Position numbers and translations under genes: made by a program
From: Persephonella hydrogeniphila
GTDB taxonomy: Bacteria; Aquificota; Aquificia; Aquificales; Hydrogenothermaceae
Assembly (NCBI RefSeq): GCF_900215515.1
Contig: NZ_OBEI01000007.1
Span: 1-64,000, forward strand
Reading direction: 5' to 3'
DNA: 64,000 nt
In this document: positions 24,466-35,527 of the stretch, one piece after another
Position numbering within the stretch: the first letter of the stretch is position 1
How the letters are laid out: each line of letters begins with the position of its first letter
The notes under the pieces: model-generated
What the model was told of the DNA's origin: nothing
Database searches by the model: none
Seen by the model: only the letters and a program-made list of their open reading frames with translations

Positions 24466-25704
24466 TTATTTTTCTACTTTGATACCTATGACTTTCTCTT
24501 TAAACTCTTGCAGTGAAGGTTTGATATGAATTGGCTTGTTTAAATGACCTTCAAGAACTTCCATTGTTTTATACCCGTTTCCTGTTATATAAGCAACTAC
24601 AACCTCATCTGGATCAAAAGCACCTTTCTCAGCAAATTTTTTTAGAACTGCTATTGTTGTTCCTCCAGCTGTTTCTGTAAATATACCCTCTGTTTCTGCA
24701 AGGAGTTTCATTCCTTCAATAATCTCTGAATCAGATGCTATTTCCATATCCCCGTTACTTTCTTTTCCTACTTTTACAGCATAAGGACCATCTGCCGGAT
24801 TACCAATAGCTATTGATTTTGCTATTGTGTTTGGTTTTTCTGGAACTATCCAGTCTCTATCCTCTTTAAAGGCCTTATATATAGGACTGCATCCTTCTGC
24901 CTGAGCTCCGTACATTCTCGGAGGATTATCAGATATTAGACCAACTGTTTTCAGTTCATTAAAGCCTTTCCATATTTTTGTATACAGTGATCCAGATGCA
25001 AGAGGAGCCACCACAGCATCAGGAGCTTTCCAGCCAAGCTGCTCAGCAACCTCAAAAGCAAGAGTTTTTGAACCTTCAGAGTAGAAAGGTCTTACATTTA
25101 TATTAACAAATGCCCATCCAAACTCGTTTGCCACTTCAGAAGAAAGTCTGTTTACATCATCGTAGTTTCCTTCTACAGCAACAACTGTAGGATTAAAAAC
25201 AAGGGAACCTATTATCTTGTTTGTCTCAAGGTTTGCAGGAATAAAGACATAACAGTTCATTCCTGAAGCCGCAGCATTTGCAGCAACAGAGTTCGCAAGA
25301 TTTCCTGTAGAGGCACACGCTGCTGTATCAAAACCAAACTCTTTTGCTTTAGATAAAGCAACAGCAACAACTCTGTCTTTGAAAGACAAAGTTGGATGGT
25401 TAACAGAATCATCTTTTATGTAAAGGTTGTTTAACCCAAGTTTTCTTCCTAATTTCTCAGCTTTTATTAGAGGTGTAAATCCTGCTGAAAGACCTACAGT
25501 AGGGTTATCTACAGGAAGAAGATCTACGTATCTCCAAAGACTCTTTGGTCCTTTCTCTATTTTTTCCTTTGATACCACTTTCTTTATTTCATCGTAGTCG
25601 TACTCTATCTCCAACGGCCCAAAACAGTACTCACATACATGAATTGGTTCTACAGGATACTCTTTACCACATTCTTTACATTTCAATGCTTTGACTTTTG
25701 CCAA
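24466..25704 (-). CDS. thrC: Threonine synthase with N-terminal zinc ribbon
   Basis: A 412-residue PLP enzyme converting O-phosphohomoserine to threonine. The first 35 residues form a CxxC-CxxC zinc ribbon (CKEC...CEYC). The PLP lysine is in HPTLSFKDRVVAVAL (near 105-119), and the phosphate loop GSLYTKIW follows near 237. It starts with TTG, with GGAGG at a spacing of 9. It is the first gene of the operon thrC / MoaD-like / NIL / ppx / membrane protein. The company of a sulfur carrier suggests that the same phosphohomoserine pool also feeds homocysteine formation; this is inference. Confidence 0.92.
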   Translation of the reverse strand: MAKVKALKCKECGKEYPVEPIHVCEYCFGPLEIEYDYDEIKKVVSKEKIEKGPKSLWRYVDLLPVDNPTVGLSAGFTPLIKAEKLGRKLGLNNLYIKDDSVNHPTLSFKDRVVAVALSKAKEFGFDTAACASTGNLANSVAANAAASGMNCYVFIPANLETNKIIGSLVFNPTVVAVEGNYDDVNRLSSEVANEFGWAFVNINVRPFYSEGSKTLAFEVAEQLGWKAPDAVVAPLASGSLYTKIWKGFNELKTVGLISDNPPRMYGAQAEGCSPIYKAFKEDRDWIVPEKPNTIAKSIAIGNPADGPYAVKVGKESNGDMEIASDSEIIEGMKLLAETEGIFTETAGGTTIAVLKKFAEKGAFDPDEVVVAYITGNGYKTMEVLEGHLNKPIHIKPSLQEFKEKVIGIKVEK

Positions 25705-25791
25705 TTTAAAGACCTCCGGTTGTATGTAGAAGTAATAATTATAATATAAAATGGCATTTCATGGTAAATAATGACAATAATCAATTTTATG

Positions 25792-25820
25792 TTCACAGGT
25801 ATGGAAATTAATGATAAAAT
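25792..25820 (+). promoter_or_regulatory. Sigma-70-type promoter of guaB
   Basis: TTCACA (25792-25797), a 17-base spacer and TAAAAT (25815-25820) give a leader of about 48 bases to the guaB start at 25875. The leader shows no purine riboswitch fold. The same 170-bp gap must hold the thrC promoter on the other strand. Confidence 0.5.
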
Positions 25821-25826
25821 GAATAA

Positions 25827-27344
<1,518 letters not shown>

Positions 27345-27357
27345 AGGAGGAGCATTT

Positions 27358-27483
27358 ATGGATGCGCCTATTACGGCAGTTATATCTGCCATAGCTTTTG
27401 GAGTAGTATCTATACTTATTATAGGCTATCTGATTAAAGAGATGTACAGATACTACTCAAAGCAGGATAAAAATAACGACTAA
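27358..27483 (+). CDS. 41-residue membrane microprotein
   Basis: A short open frame with an excellent ribosome site (AAAGGAGGAG 6-7 bases before ATG). It encodes one membrane helix (about residues 6-26: VISAIAFGVVSILIIGYLI) and a short polar tail ending KQDKNND. It lies 13 bases after guaB and 10 bases before the next gene, clearly within the operon. No family is recognised. Confidence 0.65.
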   Translation: MDAPITAVISAIAFGVVSILIIGYLIKEMYRYYSKQDKNND

Positions 27484-27493
27484 GAGGTTTTAG

Positions 27494-27856
27494 ATGGAAA
27501 GAAAGATCTCATCATTTGATATGCTTCTTACACAGGAACTTACAAATTTAGAAAGATTTATTGTCAAAAGTCCACTGGGAACTAACGAGTTCTGGAGTGA
27601 GTGGCAGGCAAAAACAGGAGAGATAGTAGTTACTAAAGCGGCTATAAAAAGAGCATTGAGGACACATCAAGGACAGCTATCTCAGGAAGAAATCAACAAA
27701 CTTTCTTCTATGCTTGAAGCATTTAAAGAGATAGCCAGTTATCTTGAACTGCTAAGACAAACCGCTTTAAAGATAAGGGGTATTGATGCTTCAGAATGGG
27801 ATATATTAGGTGGAATTGAAGGAGAAAACGAAGGAGAAGACGATTTACCGTTTTAG
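27494..27856 (+). CDS. Small helical protein with an SSB-like C-terminal tip
   Basis: A 120-residue protein predicted to be mostly helical (about 1-100). It continues with a short acidic linker GENEGE and ends exactly in DDLPF. That end matches the conserved tip of bacterial single-stranded DNA-binding proteins (DDDIPF/DDDLPF), which recruits DNA repair and replication enzymes. No OB fold is visible, so this is not SSB itself. I do not recognise the family. Ten bases separate it from the microprotein and ten from pgk. Confidence 0.65.
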   Translation: MERKISSFDMLLTQELTNLERFIVKSPLGTNEFWSEWQAKTGEIVVTKAAIKRALRTHQGQLSQEEINKLSSMLEAFKEIASYLELLRQTALKIRGIDASEWDILGGIEGENEGEDDLPF

Positions 27857-27865
27857 GAGGAAGTA

Positions 27866-29062
27866 ATGTTTAACGGGTATATGACATTAGAAGATGTAGA
27901 TGTTTCTGGGAAAAGGGTATTTGTAAGGGTTGATTATAACGTTCCCCTTGATGAACACGGAAATATAGTTGATGATGTAAGAATCAGAGAAACAATACCT
28001 ACAATAAACTATCTTATAGACAGAAATGCAAAAGTAATTCTTGCTTCTCACCTGGGAAGACCAAAAGGTGAGAGAAATCCCAAATACTCTCTCTATCCTG
28101 TGGCAAAGAGGTTAGAAAGACTTTTAGAAAAAGAAGTAAAGTTTCTTCCTGACTGTATAGGTAAAGATGTTGAAGAGACTGTCAATTCTATGAAAGAGGG
28201 AGAGGTTGTTCTTCTTGAAAATCTTAGGTTTCATCCTGGAGAGGAAAAAAACGACCCTGAATTTGCAAAAGCTCTGGCATCCCTTTCAGATATATACGTA
28301 ATAGATGCTTTTGGGACATGCCACAGAAAACATGCTTCTATGTATGGAATAAAAGACTACATACAACCTGTTGTTATGGGTTTTCTGCTGGAAAGAGAGC
28401 TAAGATACTTTGAGAAAGCACTTGTTAATCCCCAAAGACCTGTAGTTGCTTTTTTAGGAGGTTCAAAGGTTTCTTCTAAACTAGGAGTAATCACACATCT
28501 TATAGAAAAAGTGGATAAGATATTTGTAGGGGGAGCTATGGCTTTTACATTTATAAAAGCACAGGGATATGATGTAGGAAGCTCCCTCATTGAAGAGGAT
28601 ATGTTCGAAGAAGCTCTTGCAGTGTTAGATAAAGCAAAAAAATTAGGAGTAAAGTTTTATCTTCCTGTAGACTTTGTTTGCGGTCAGGCTGTATCGGAGC
28701 AAACACCTGTAATGGAAGTTGCATGGCAGGAGATACCTAAAGGCTGGCTTGGTCTCGACATAGGACATGCATCTGTGGTTCTGATTAAAGAGATTCTAAA
28801 AGATGCACAGACTATTATATGGAACGGTCCTATGGGTGTTTTTGAAATAGAAAAATTCAAATATGGAACATTCTCCCTTGCCCATGCAATAGCAGAATCT
28901 CCTGCCCTTTCTATAGCAGGAGGTGGAGATACAGATTACGCAATACATAAAGCTGGTGTTGTCGATGATATAAGCTATATATCAACAGGAGGAGGAGCAT
29001 TTTTAAAACTTCTTGAAGGTAAACAACTTCCCTGTCTTGAAGCTATAACAAAAACAAAATAA
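27866..29062 (+). CDS. pgk: Phosphoglycerate kinase
   Basis: A 398-residue glycolytic/gluconeogenic enzyme that transfers phosphate between 1,3-bisphosphoglycerate and ADP. It shows the N-domain signature RVFVRVDYNVPLD near 15-27, SHLGRPKG near 59, LENLRFHPGEEKND near 112, and the C-terminal nucleotide loop SIAGGGDTDYAIHKAG near 350. In an autotroph using the reductive TCA cycle it would run mainly towards sugar synthesis. AGGAGG precedes the ATG; suhB-like follows by 10 bases. Confidence 0.95.
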   Translation: MFNGYMTLEDVDVSGKRVFVRVDYNVPLDEHGNIVDDVRIRETIPTINYLIDRNAKVILASHLGRPKGERNPKYSLYPVAKRLERLLEKEVKFLPDCIGKDVEETVNSMKEGEVVLLENLRFHPGEEKNDPEFAKALASLSDIYVIDAFGTCHRKHASMYGIKDYIQPVVMGFLLERELRYFEKALVNPQRPVVAFLGGSKVSSKLGVITHLIEKVDKIFVGGAMAFTFIKAQGYDVGSSLIEEDMFEEALAVLDKAKKLGVKFYLPVDFVCGQAVSEQTPVMEVAWQEIPKGWLGLDIGHASVVLIKEILKDAQTIIWNGPMGVFEIEKFKYGTFSLAHAIAESPALSIAGGGDTDYAIHKAGVVDDISYISTGGGAFLKLLEGKQLPCLEAITKTK

Positions 29063-29072
29063 GGAGAGTTTA

Positions 29073-29858
29073 TTGGATATAGAGAGATTTATACAGACTG
29101 CTAAAGAAGCAGCCGTATTAGGAGGTTATATTCTCAAGGAAAATTTTAAAACAATTAAAAGAGAAGACGTTGAGTATAAAGATAAAAAAGATTTTGTTAC
29201 ATTTGTAGATAAGCTATCTGAAGACAGAATAAGGAATTTTATACTGTCTGTTCATCCAGAACACAGTTTTTTAGGAGAAGAAGAAGGGGTTTCCGGGAAC
29301 AAAAATAGTGAATATCAGTGGATTGTTGATCCGTTAGACGGTACAAAAAACTATATAAACGGCTTTGAGATTTTTGCCGTTTCTGTAGCTTTACAAAAAA
29401 ATAACGAGATAATAGCAGGGGCTATTTATATCCCTATGTTAGATAAACTGTACTGGGCAGGGAAAGGTAAAGGGGCATATCTAAACGGAATCAGAATAAA
29501 AGTATCGGATAGACCTGTTGATATGGCTATTATTGCAACAGGATTTCCCTTTAGATATGAAGAGGAGATAGACGTATATCTGAAAGCCTTTAGAGAAGCG
29601 ATGATAACATTCTCTGCTGTAAGAAGACCGGGAGCCGCAGCAGTAGACCTTGCTATGACTGCAGAAGGTGTATTTGATGGATTCTTTGAGATGAAGCTAT
29701 CTAAATGGGATATAGCAGCCGGTGTCTTACTCATTGAAGAGGCAGGAGGTGTTTTCACAAACTTTCACGGCAGTAAAGAATTAGACGGAAATGTTGTTGC
29801 CGGAGGAAAGAAGATACACAAAATACTATTTGATATTGTTCAGAGGACTCTGATCTGA
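29073..29858 (+). CDS. Inositol monophosphatase family enzyme (SuhB-like)
   Basis: A 261-residue Mg2+-dependent, Li+-sensitive-type phosphatase. Metal-site motifs are GEEEG (near 68), IVDPLDGTKNYINGF (near 87-101) and KWDIAAGVLLIEEAGG (near 209). Substrate could be inositol-1-phosphate, fructose-1,6-bisphosphate or histidinol-phosphate in this superfamily; the sequence does not decide. The start is TTG with AAGGAGAG upstream. The stop overlaps the pheA start (TGATG). Confidence 0.87.
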   Translation: MDIERFIQTAKEAAVLGGYILKENFKTIKREDVEYKDKKDFVTFVDKLSEDRIRNFILSVHPEHSFLGEEEGVSGNKNSEYQWIVDPLDGTKNYINGFEIFAVSVALQKNNEIIAGAIYIPMLDKLYWAGKGKGAYLNGIRIKVSDRPVDMAIIATGFPFRYEEEIDVYLKAFREAMITFSAVRRPGAAAVDLAMTAEGVFDGFFEMKLSKWDIAAGVLLIEEAGGVFTNFHGSKELDGNVVAGGKKIHKILFDIVQRTLI

Positions 29859-30943
29859 TGGATTATACAAAAGAGTTAGACAAGCTGAGGCAGCAGATAG
29901 ATAAGATAGACGAACAGATTTTATATCTTTTAAATGAACGGGCAAAACTTGCCAGAGAGGTTGGCGAGGTAAAGAAAAAGTACGACCTTCCTATTTACGT
30001 TCCAAGCAGAGAGCAGAAAATCTTTGAAAGACTTGAGAAGATAAATAAACGGATAGGAGAAATATTCCCTACAGAATTTATAAAGCCTGTATTCAGAGAG
30101 ATCATATCAGCTTGCAGATCAACAGAGGAAAATCTAAAAGTTGCATACCTTGGTCCAAGAGCAACATTTACCCATCAGGCATCTATAGAACATTTTGGAC
30201 AGGCTGTAGAACATATCCCTGTTCAGACTATAAAAGACGTCTTTGAAGAGATAGTTAAAGAAAAAGCAGATTATGGAGTTGTACCTGTTGAAAACACCAT
30301 AGAAGGAATAGTAAATTACACACTTGACCTTCTTGTTGATTACCCATTGAAGATAACTGGAGAAGTGATATTAGAAATCTCACTACATCTGATGGGAATT
30401 AATCCAAACAAGAATGAGATAGTTAGAGTATACTCCCACAGACACGCCCTTGCAGAATGCAGGGACTGGCTTATGAAAAATCTTCCTGATGCACAGCTGA
30501 TAGAGGTTGAGTCTACAGCAAAGGCTGCAGAAATGGCAAAGGATGATTATGAATCAGCTGCTGTAGCAAGTGAAGCCGCTGCTGATATATACGGTCTTCA
30601 TATAATAGAGAGAAAGATAGACAGACACACACATAACTATACAAGATTCCTGATAATAGGAAAGGATATCCCACCTCCAAGCGGTAATGACAAGACAACG
30701 TTTGTTTTTTCACTGAAAAACGAGGTTGGAGCTCTGTACAAAACCCTTGAACCACTTTACAAACACGGCATAAATATGACCAAGATAGAATCAAGACCAT
30801 CTAAAAAGGAAGCGTGGGATTACATATTTTTTACAGATATAGAAGGACATATATCCGAAGAAAAAGTAAAGAATGCCCTCAATGAACTTCAGAAAAAATC
30901 TCCTTTCTTCAAGATATTAGGGTCTTATCCTAAAGCTCACTGA
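29858..30943 (+). CDS. pheA: Bifunctional chorismate mutase/prephenate dehydratase
   Basis: A 361-residue P-protein for phenylalanine synthesis. The chorismate mutase (about 1-85) is AroQ type: LDKLRQQIDKIDEQILYLLNERAKLA. Prephenate dehydratase (about 93-270) has GPRATFTHQAS, PVENTIEGIVNYT and HNYTRFLIIG. A C-terminal ACT domain (about 280-355; ESRPSKKEAWDYIFF) provides feedback by phenylalanine. It overlaps the convergent permease gene by 14 bp. Confidence 0.95.
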   Translation: MDYTKELDKLRQQIDKIDEQILYLLNERAKLAREVGEVKKKYDLPIYVPSREQKIFERLEKINKRIGEIFPTEFIKPVFREIISACRSTEENLKVAYLGPRATFTHQASIEHFGQAVEHIPVQTIKDVFEEIVKEKADYGVVPVENTIEGIVNYTLDLLVDYPLKITGEVILEISLHLMGINPNKNEIVRVYSHRHALAECRDWLMKNLPDAQLIEVESTAKAAEMAKDDYESAAVASEAAADIYGLHIIERKIDRHTHNYTRFLIIGKDIPPPSGNDKTTFVFSLKNEVGALYKTLEPLYKHGINMTKIESRPSKKEAWDYIFFTDIEGHISEEKVKNALNELQKKSPFFKILGSYPKAH

Positions 30944-31991
30944 ACTTAAGGCGCATAAACAGAAACAGACCTAATAAAATATATACAACATCAACTATAA
31001 ACACACCGTAGTAAGGTATGATATTGCTCTGGGCTATAGAAGATAGAAAAGCAGTTGAATACCAGTATGTAACAAGTAGCACAGCCATTATAACAATATT
31101 AGATTTTTTTCTGCTCCAGATGAGAGGATAAAAAGCGAAACTTAAGATAAGCGGTGATATAACTGTTGCCAGTTTCGAGTACATCTTACTCCAGTAGTAG
31201 TTTGAAGGATAACCGAACTTTTCAGCTATCACAGCAGATTTATAAAGTTGTCTTATAGAAACCGGCTTTTTAACTTTTATCAATTTTTTCAGGCTTTCTA
31301 CATCTATTCTTTGAGGATATCTGTACTCCTTAAATTTTTTCAGGTTTATATTTGTAGGACTTTCAATAGTAACAAGTTTACCGTTTCTTATATAAACTAT
31401 ATCTGATATCTTAAAAAAGTTTCCTTCTATCTTCATTAAAGGATTGAACTTTTTATCATATCTGATGATGGCTATACCCCTACCTTCTTTTTTCAACAGA
31501 TCAAAAAATGAGAAATAAATAAATGTCCTCTTGTCTATTGTTACCCAAGAATTATAAGCTATCAGAGGTTCCTCTTTGGATCTTTTTTTCAGAACCATAT
31601 AAATATCCTGAGCGTTTTTTTTAGCTTCAGGCATAACCATTTCCAGATTAAATAGTTGAATACCTGATACAACAGCCGGAAATATAAAAAGAGAAATTCC
31701 AAGCTTTCTAAGGGAAACACCGTTTAGAAGTATAGGATATATCTCTTTAGAGCTTATAAGATCTCTGGCAAGGAGAAAAAAAGCAATAACCATTGACACA
31801 GGAAGAATATAGTATATCTTTTCAGGAAGCTGGTATACAGAATACAGAAATATTGCTGCATAATCTAAGTTTTTAGCCTTTCTCAGCAACTCTACCAGTT
31901 CGGCCAAAATCGCAACAAACGAGAATGAAGGGACTATAACCAGAAGATAGATTGCAAGTTTTCTATATAGATATCTGTATAGTATTTTCAT
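30930..31991 (-). CDS. LptF/LptG-family lipopolysaccharide export permease
   Basis: A 353-residue membrane protein with three helices near each end (about 12-105 and 270-345) and a periplasmic beta-rich jellyroll between, the YjgP/YjgQ layout. It passes lipopolysaccharide from the inner membrane to the Lpt bridge together with LptB. It cannot be decided by eye whether it is LptF or LptG, and only one gene is present here. TAAGGA lies before the ATG. Confidence 0.85.
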   Translation of the reverse strand: MKILYRYLYRKLAIYLLVIVPSFSFVAILAELVELLRKAKNLDYAAIFLYSVYQLPEKIYYILPVSMVIAFFLLARDLISSKEIYPILLNGVSLRKLGISLFIFPAVVSGIQLFNLEMVMPEAKKNAQDIYMVLKKRSKEEPLIAYNSWVTIDKRTFIYFSFFDLLKKEGRGIAIIRYDKKFNPLMKIEGNFFKISDIVYIRNGKLVTIESPTNINLKKFKEYRYPQRIDVESLKKLIKVKKPVSIRQLYKSAVIAEKFGYPSNYYWSKMYSKLATVISPLILSFAFYPLIWSRKKSNIVIMAVLLVTYWYSTAFLSSIAQSNIIPYYGVFIVDVVYILLGLFLFMRLKFSEL

Positions 31992-32066
31992 ATGTTTCCT
32001 TATGTGTGGTATTTAGCAGATAATTATGATATATTATTTAAGTTTTTGTTGGTAGTCAAATAAACA

Positions 32067-32112
32067 CGCTTCCCGCTGCAAAAGGGTTGCCCTTTGTGGT
32101 CACTGGGAGGCG
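32067..32112 (+). promoter_or_regulatory. Structured leader RNA before rpsB
   Basis: CGCTTCCC (32067-32074) pairs with GGGAGGCG (32105-32112), and an inner hairpin AAAGGG/CCCTTT lies within it. The structure ends 28 bases before the rpsB start. S2 represses its own operon through a leader in other bacteria, so this is a good candidate for that element, although its sequence was not compared with known leaders. Confidence 0.45.
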
Positions 32113-32140
32113 GAAGAATAAACCCTTAGGAGGTAGTATT

Positions 32141-33043
32141 ATGCCATTTGAAATTACTATGAGAGAACTCCTGGAAGCAGGAGTACATTTCGGTCATCAG
32201 ACCAGAAGATGGAATCCCAAAATGGCTCCTTACATTTTTACAAAAAGAAATGGGATTCATATCATTGACCTTGCCAAAACAATCCCCCTGTTTAAAACAG
32301 CATGGGAGTTTGTTAGGGATGAGGTTGCCAATGGAGCATCTATCCTGTTTGTAGGGACAAAAAAACAGGCTCAAGAGATCATTAAAGAGCAGGCTGAAAG
32401 ATGCGGAGCTTTTTACATCAATGAAAGATGGCCGGGAGGTCTTCTGACAAATTTCTACACCGTAAGAAAGTCTATTGAGAAATTGAAGAAACTTGAAAGA
32501 ATGGAAGCTGAAGGTGCATTTGAGATTCTCCCTAAGAAAGAAGTAGTGAAGCTCAAAAAGAAAAAAGAAAAGTTAGAGAAGATTCTTGGTGGCATAAAGG
32601 ATATGGAAAAAATACCGGATATTCTCTATGTAGTTGACACGGTAAGAGAAGAACTTGCTGTAAGGGAAGCAAAAAAGTTAGGAATTCCTGTTGTAGCAAT
32701 AGCTGACACAAACTGTGATCCTGATGTTATCGATTATCCTATACCGGGAAATGACGATGCTATTAAAGCTATTAATCTTATAACAACAAAAATAGCCGAT
32801 GCAGTCCTTGAAGGAAAATCCCTCAGAGAATCTGTTGGAGCTGAAATGGAAACAGAAAGTGTAGAAGCGGAACTGCTCAAAAAAGCAGAGGAAGAGGGTG
32901 TAGCAGAAGTAGGAGTAGTAGAATCAGGCATCCACGGAGCAAATGCCCCTGAAAAAGAAGAAGCTTTAGAAAAAGCTATAGACAAAGAAGTCAAAGAAGA
33001 ATTACCTGAAGAAATAGAAGAAGCAAAGGAGGAGTTAAAATAA
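32141..33043 (+). CDS. rpsB: 30S ribosomal protein S2
   Basis: A 300-residue S2, with the family opening [22 protein letters not shown] and the core [14 protein letters not shown] and [11 protein letters not shown]. The C-terminal 60 or so residues are an acidic, Glu-rich extension beyond the usual 230-250, unusual but seen in thermophiles. I chose the ATG at 32141 (TAGGAGG upstream); a longer frame from 32087 would translate the structured leader. It heads the operon rpsB-tsf-pyrH-frr. Confidence 0.96.
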   Translation: MPFEITMRELLEAGVHFGHQTRRWNPKMAPYIFTKRNGIHIIDLAKTIPLFKTAWEFVRDEVANGASILFVGTKKQAQEIIKEQAERCGAFYINERWPGGLLTNFYTVRKSIEKLKKLERMEAEGAFEILPKKEVVKLKKKKEKLEKILGGIKDMEKIPDILYVVDTVREELAVREAKKLGIPVVAIADTNCDPDVIDYPIPGNDDAIKAINLITTKIADAVLEGKSLRESVGAEMETESVEAELLKKAEEEGVAEVGVVESGIHGANAPEKEEALEKAIDKEVKEELPEEIEEAKEELK

Positions 33044-33636
33044 TGGCAGTAGACGCAAAACTTGTTAAAACATTAAGAGAGATGACAGGAGCCGGTATAT
33101 TAGAATGTAAAAAAGCATTAGAAGAAACAAATGGAAATTTAGAAGAAGCTGTTGAACTCCTCAGAAAAAGAGGCATAGCAAAGGCTGCAAAAAAAGCAGG
33201 AAGAGAAACAAAAGAAGGTATTATCCATGCTTATATACACGCAGGAGGAAGAGTAGGAGTTCTATTAGAGCTTAACTGTGAAACAGATTTCGTTGCAAAA
33301 AATGAGATGTTCAAAGAGCTTGCAAACGAGTTAGCCCTCCAGATAGCAGCAATGAGACCTCAGTACGTAAGCAGAGATACTGTTCCTAAAGAGGTCATAG
33401 AGAAAGAAGGGGAGATAGCAAGGGAAGCTGCCCTTGCAGAAGGAAAACCTGAGCATATAGCAGAAAAAATAGCAGAAGGAAAGGTTGAAAAGTTCCTTAA
33501 AGAGGTCTGTCTCCTTGAACAGCCGTATATAAAAGATGATAAGAAGACGGTAGAAGATTTAATAAAGGAGTACATAGCCAAATTAGGTGAAAACATACAG
33601 GTAAGAAGATTCACAAGGTACGAAATAGGAGAATAA
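33043..33636 (+). CDS. tsf: Elongation factor Ts
   Basis: A 197-residue nucleotide-exchange factor for EF-Tu. The N-terminal UBA-like motif [18 protein letters not shown] is near 9-26, and the core stretch [16 protein letters not shown] is near 76-91. The length is that of the short, thermophile-type EF-Ts with a single core subdomain rather than the 280-residue form. Its ATG overlaps the rpsB stop by one base, and AAAGGAGG precedes it. Confidence 0.95.
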   Translation: MAVDAKLVKTLREMTGAGILECKKALEETNGNLEEAVELLRKRGIAKAAKKAGRETKEGIIHAYIHAGGRVGVLLELNCETDFVAKNEMFKELANELALQIAAMRPQYVSRDTVPKEVIEKEGEIAREAALAEGKPEHIAEKIAEGKVEKFLKEVCLLEQPYIKDDKKTVEDLIKEYIAKLGENIQVRRFTRYEIGE

Positions 33637-34350
<714 letters not shown>

Positions 34351-34440
34351 GGTTTTCTTCCCTCTTAAACATATCTATATTATCCTTGGCCCAGATGATA
34401 TAATAAGTTATTAGTCTAAATGGATATCAAGGAGGTCGGG

Positions 34441-34995
34441 ATGATTCAGGAATATCTAAAAGATGCAGAAAAAAGGATGAAAAAAGCTGTAGAAAAGTTT
34501 AAGGAAGAACTGGCAGGTATCAGAACATCAAGGGCATCAACAGCAATAGTTGAGAATATAAAAATAGATTATTACGGCGTAGAAATGCCTTTAAAACAGC
34601 TTGCAACAATAACAATACCTGAACCTTCCCAGATAGTTATACAGGCATGGGATCAGAACGCTGTCCCTCTTATTGAAAAAGCCCTAAAAGAAGCAAATAT
34701 AGGAGCAAACCCACAAACAGAAGGAAATCTGATAAGATTGATTCTGCCTCCAATGACTGAGGAAAGAAGAAAAGAGATCGTTAAGTTTATAGGTAAACTT
34801 GCAGAAGAGGCAAGAATAGCAGTCAGAAATGTAAGGAGAGATGACAAAGAAAGATTAGAAGAACTCAAGAAAGAAGGCTTTTCAGAGGACGAAGTAAAAA
34901 AAGCATTAGAACAGCTTCAGAAAATCACAGACAAATACATAAAAGAGATAAATCAACTTGCACAGAAAAAGGAAGAGGAAGTTCTATCACTTTAG
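34441..34995 (+). CDS. frr: Ribosome recycling factor
   Basis: A 184-residue factor that, with EF-G, splits post-termination ribosomes. It shows ERMKKAVEKFKEELAGIRTSRAS near 12-34, YYGVEMPLKQLA near 46 and the helical hairpin KFIGKLAEEARIAVRNVRRD. I chose the ATG at 34441 because AAGGAGGT lies directly upstream and the standard N-terminus starts MI; the frame is open further back to 34420. Confidence 0.95.
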   Translation: MIQEYLKDAEKRMKKAVEKFKEELAGIRTSRASTAIVENIKIDYYGVEMPLKQLATITIPEPSQIVIQAWDQNAVPLIEKALKEANIGANPQTEGNLIRLILPPMTEERRKEIVKFIGKLAEEARIAVRNVRRDDKERLEELKKEGFSEDEVKKALEQLQKITDKYIKEINQLAQKKEEEVLSL

Positions 34996-34998
34996 ACT

Positions 34999-35027
34999 TT
35001 GAAAAATTCCTTTAAAATTCTTATATT
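34999..35027 (+). promoter_or_regulatory. Sigma-70-type promoter of the rimP-nusA-infB operon
   Basis: TTGAAA (34999-35004), a 17-base spacer and TATATT (35022-35027) lie just after frr, giving a leader of about 28 bases to rimP. It separates the rpsB operon from the nusA-infB block. Confidence 0.5.
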
Positions 35028-35061
35028 AAAACCTGAAAAAACTTAATACGGGGTTTTATTA

Positions 35062-35526
35062 TTGAAAGAAAAGATTGTTGAAAGAGTAAAAGAACTATTA
35101 CAACCTCTTATTGAGGAAAGAGGTTTAAAGCTTGTTGATATTGAGTATATAACTGCAGGAAAGCCTGTTTTAAGGATATATGTGTACAATCCGGAAGGAA
35201 CAAGTATAGAGGATTGTGAGTGGATAAGTAGAAGAATAGGAGCATTACTTGATATAGAAGATCTTATACCCGTTTCTTATATATTAGAAGTATCATCTCC
35301 CGGACTTGATAGAAAGCTGAAAAACAAAGAAGAGTATGAAATTTTCAAAGGCAGAGATATAAAGATAGTAACCAAAGAGCCTATAGAAGGAAAGAATGTT
35401 TTTGAAGGTATACTGAGAGGTCTTGAAGACAGTAAAGTTGTCCTTGAAACAGAAGAAAAAACCATTAAAATACCTCTGGAAAGTATATCCAGAGCAAACT
35501 TAGAGTTTAAAATAGGTGGAGAGTAA
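35062..35526 (+). CDS. rimP: Ribosome maturation factor RimP
   Basis: A 154-residue factor needed for 30S assembly. It has the N-terminal EERGLKLVDIEYITAGKPVLRIYV and the family motif SYILEVSSPGLDRKLKN near 73-89, then an SH3-like C-terminal domain. The start is TTG with no good ribosome site except GGGG about 10 bases upstream. It overlaps or abuts nusA, the usual rimP-nusA-infB order. Confidence 0.93.
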   Translation: MKEKIVERVKELLQPLIEERGLKLVDIEYITAGKPVLRIYVYNPEGTSIEDCEWISRRIGALLDIEDLIPVSYILEVSSPGLDRKLKNKEEYEIFKGRDIKIVTKEPIEGKNVFEGILRGLEDSKVVLETEEKTIKIPLESISRANLEFKIGGE

Positions 35527-35527
35527 T

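Noticed and set aside
32087-32140. N-terminal extension of S2
   Set aside because: It would translate the structured leader; the ATG at 32141 has a strong ribosome site and matches the family N-terminus.
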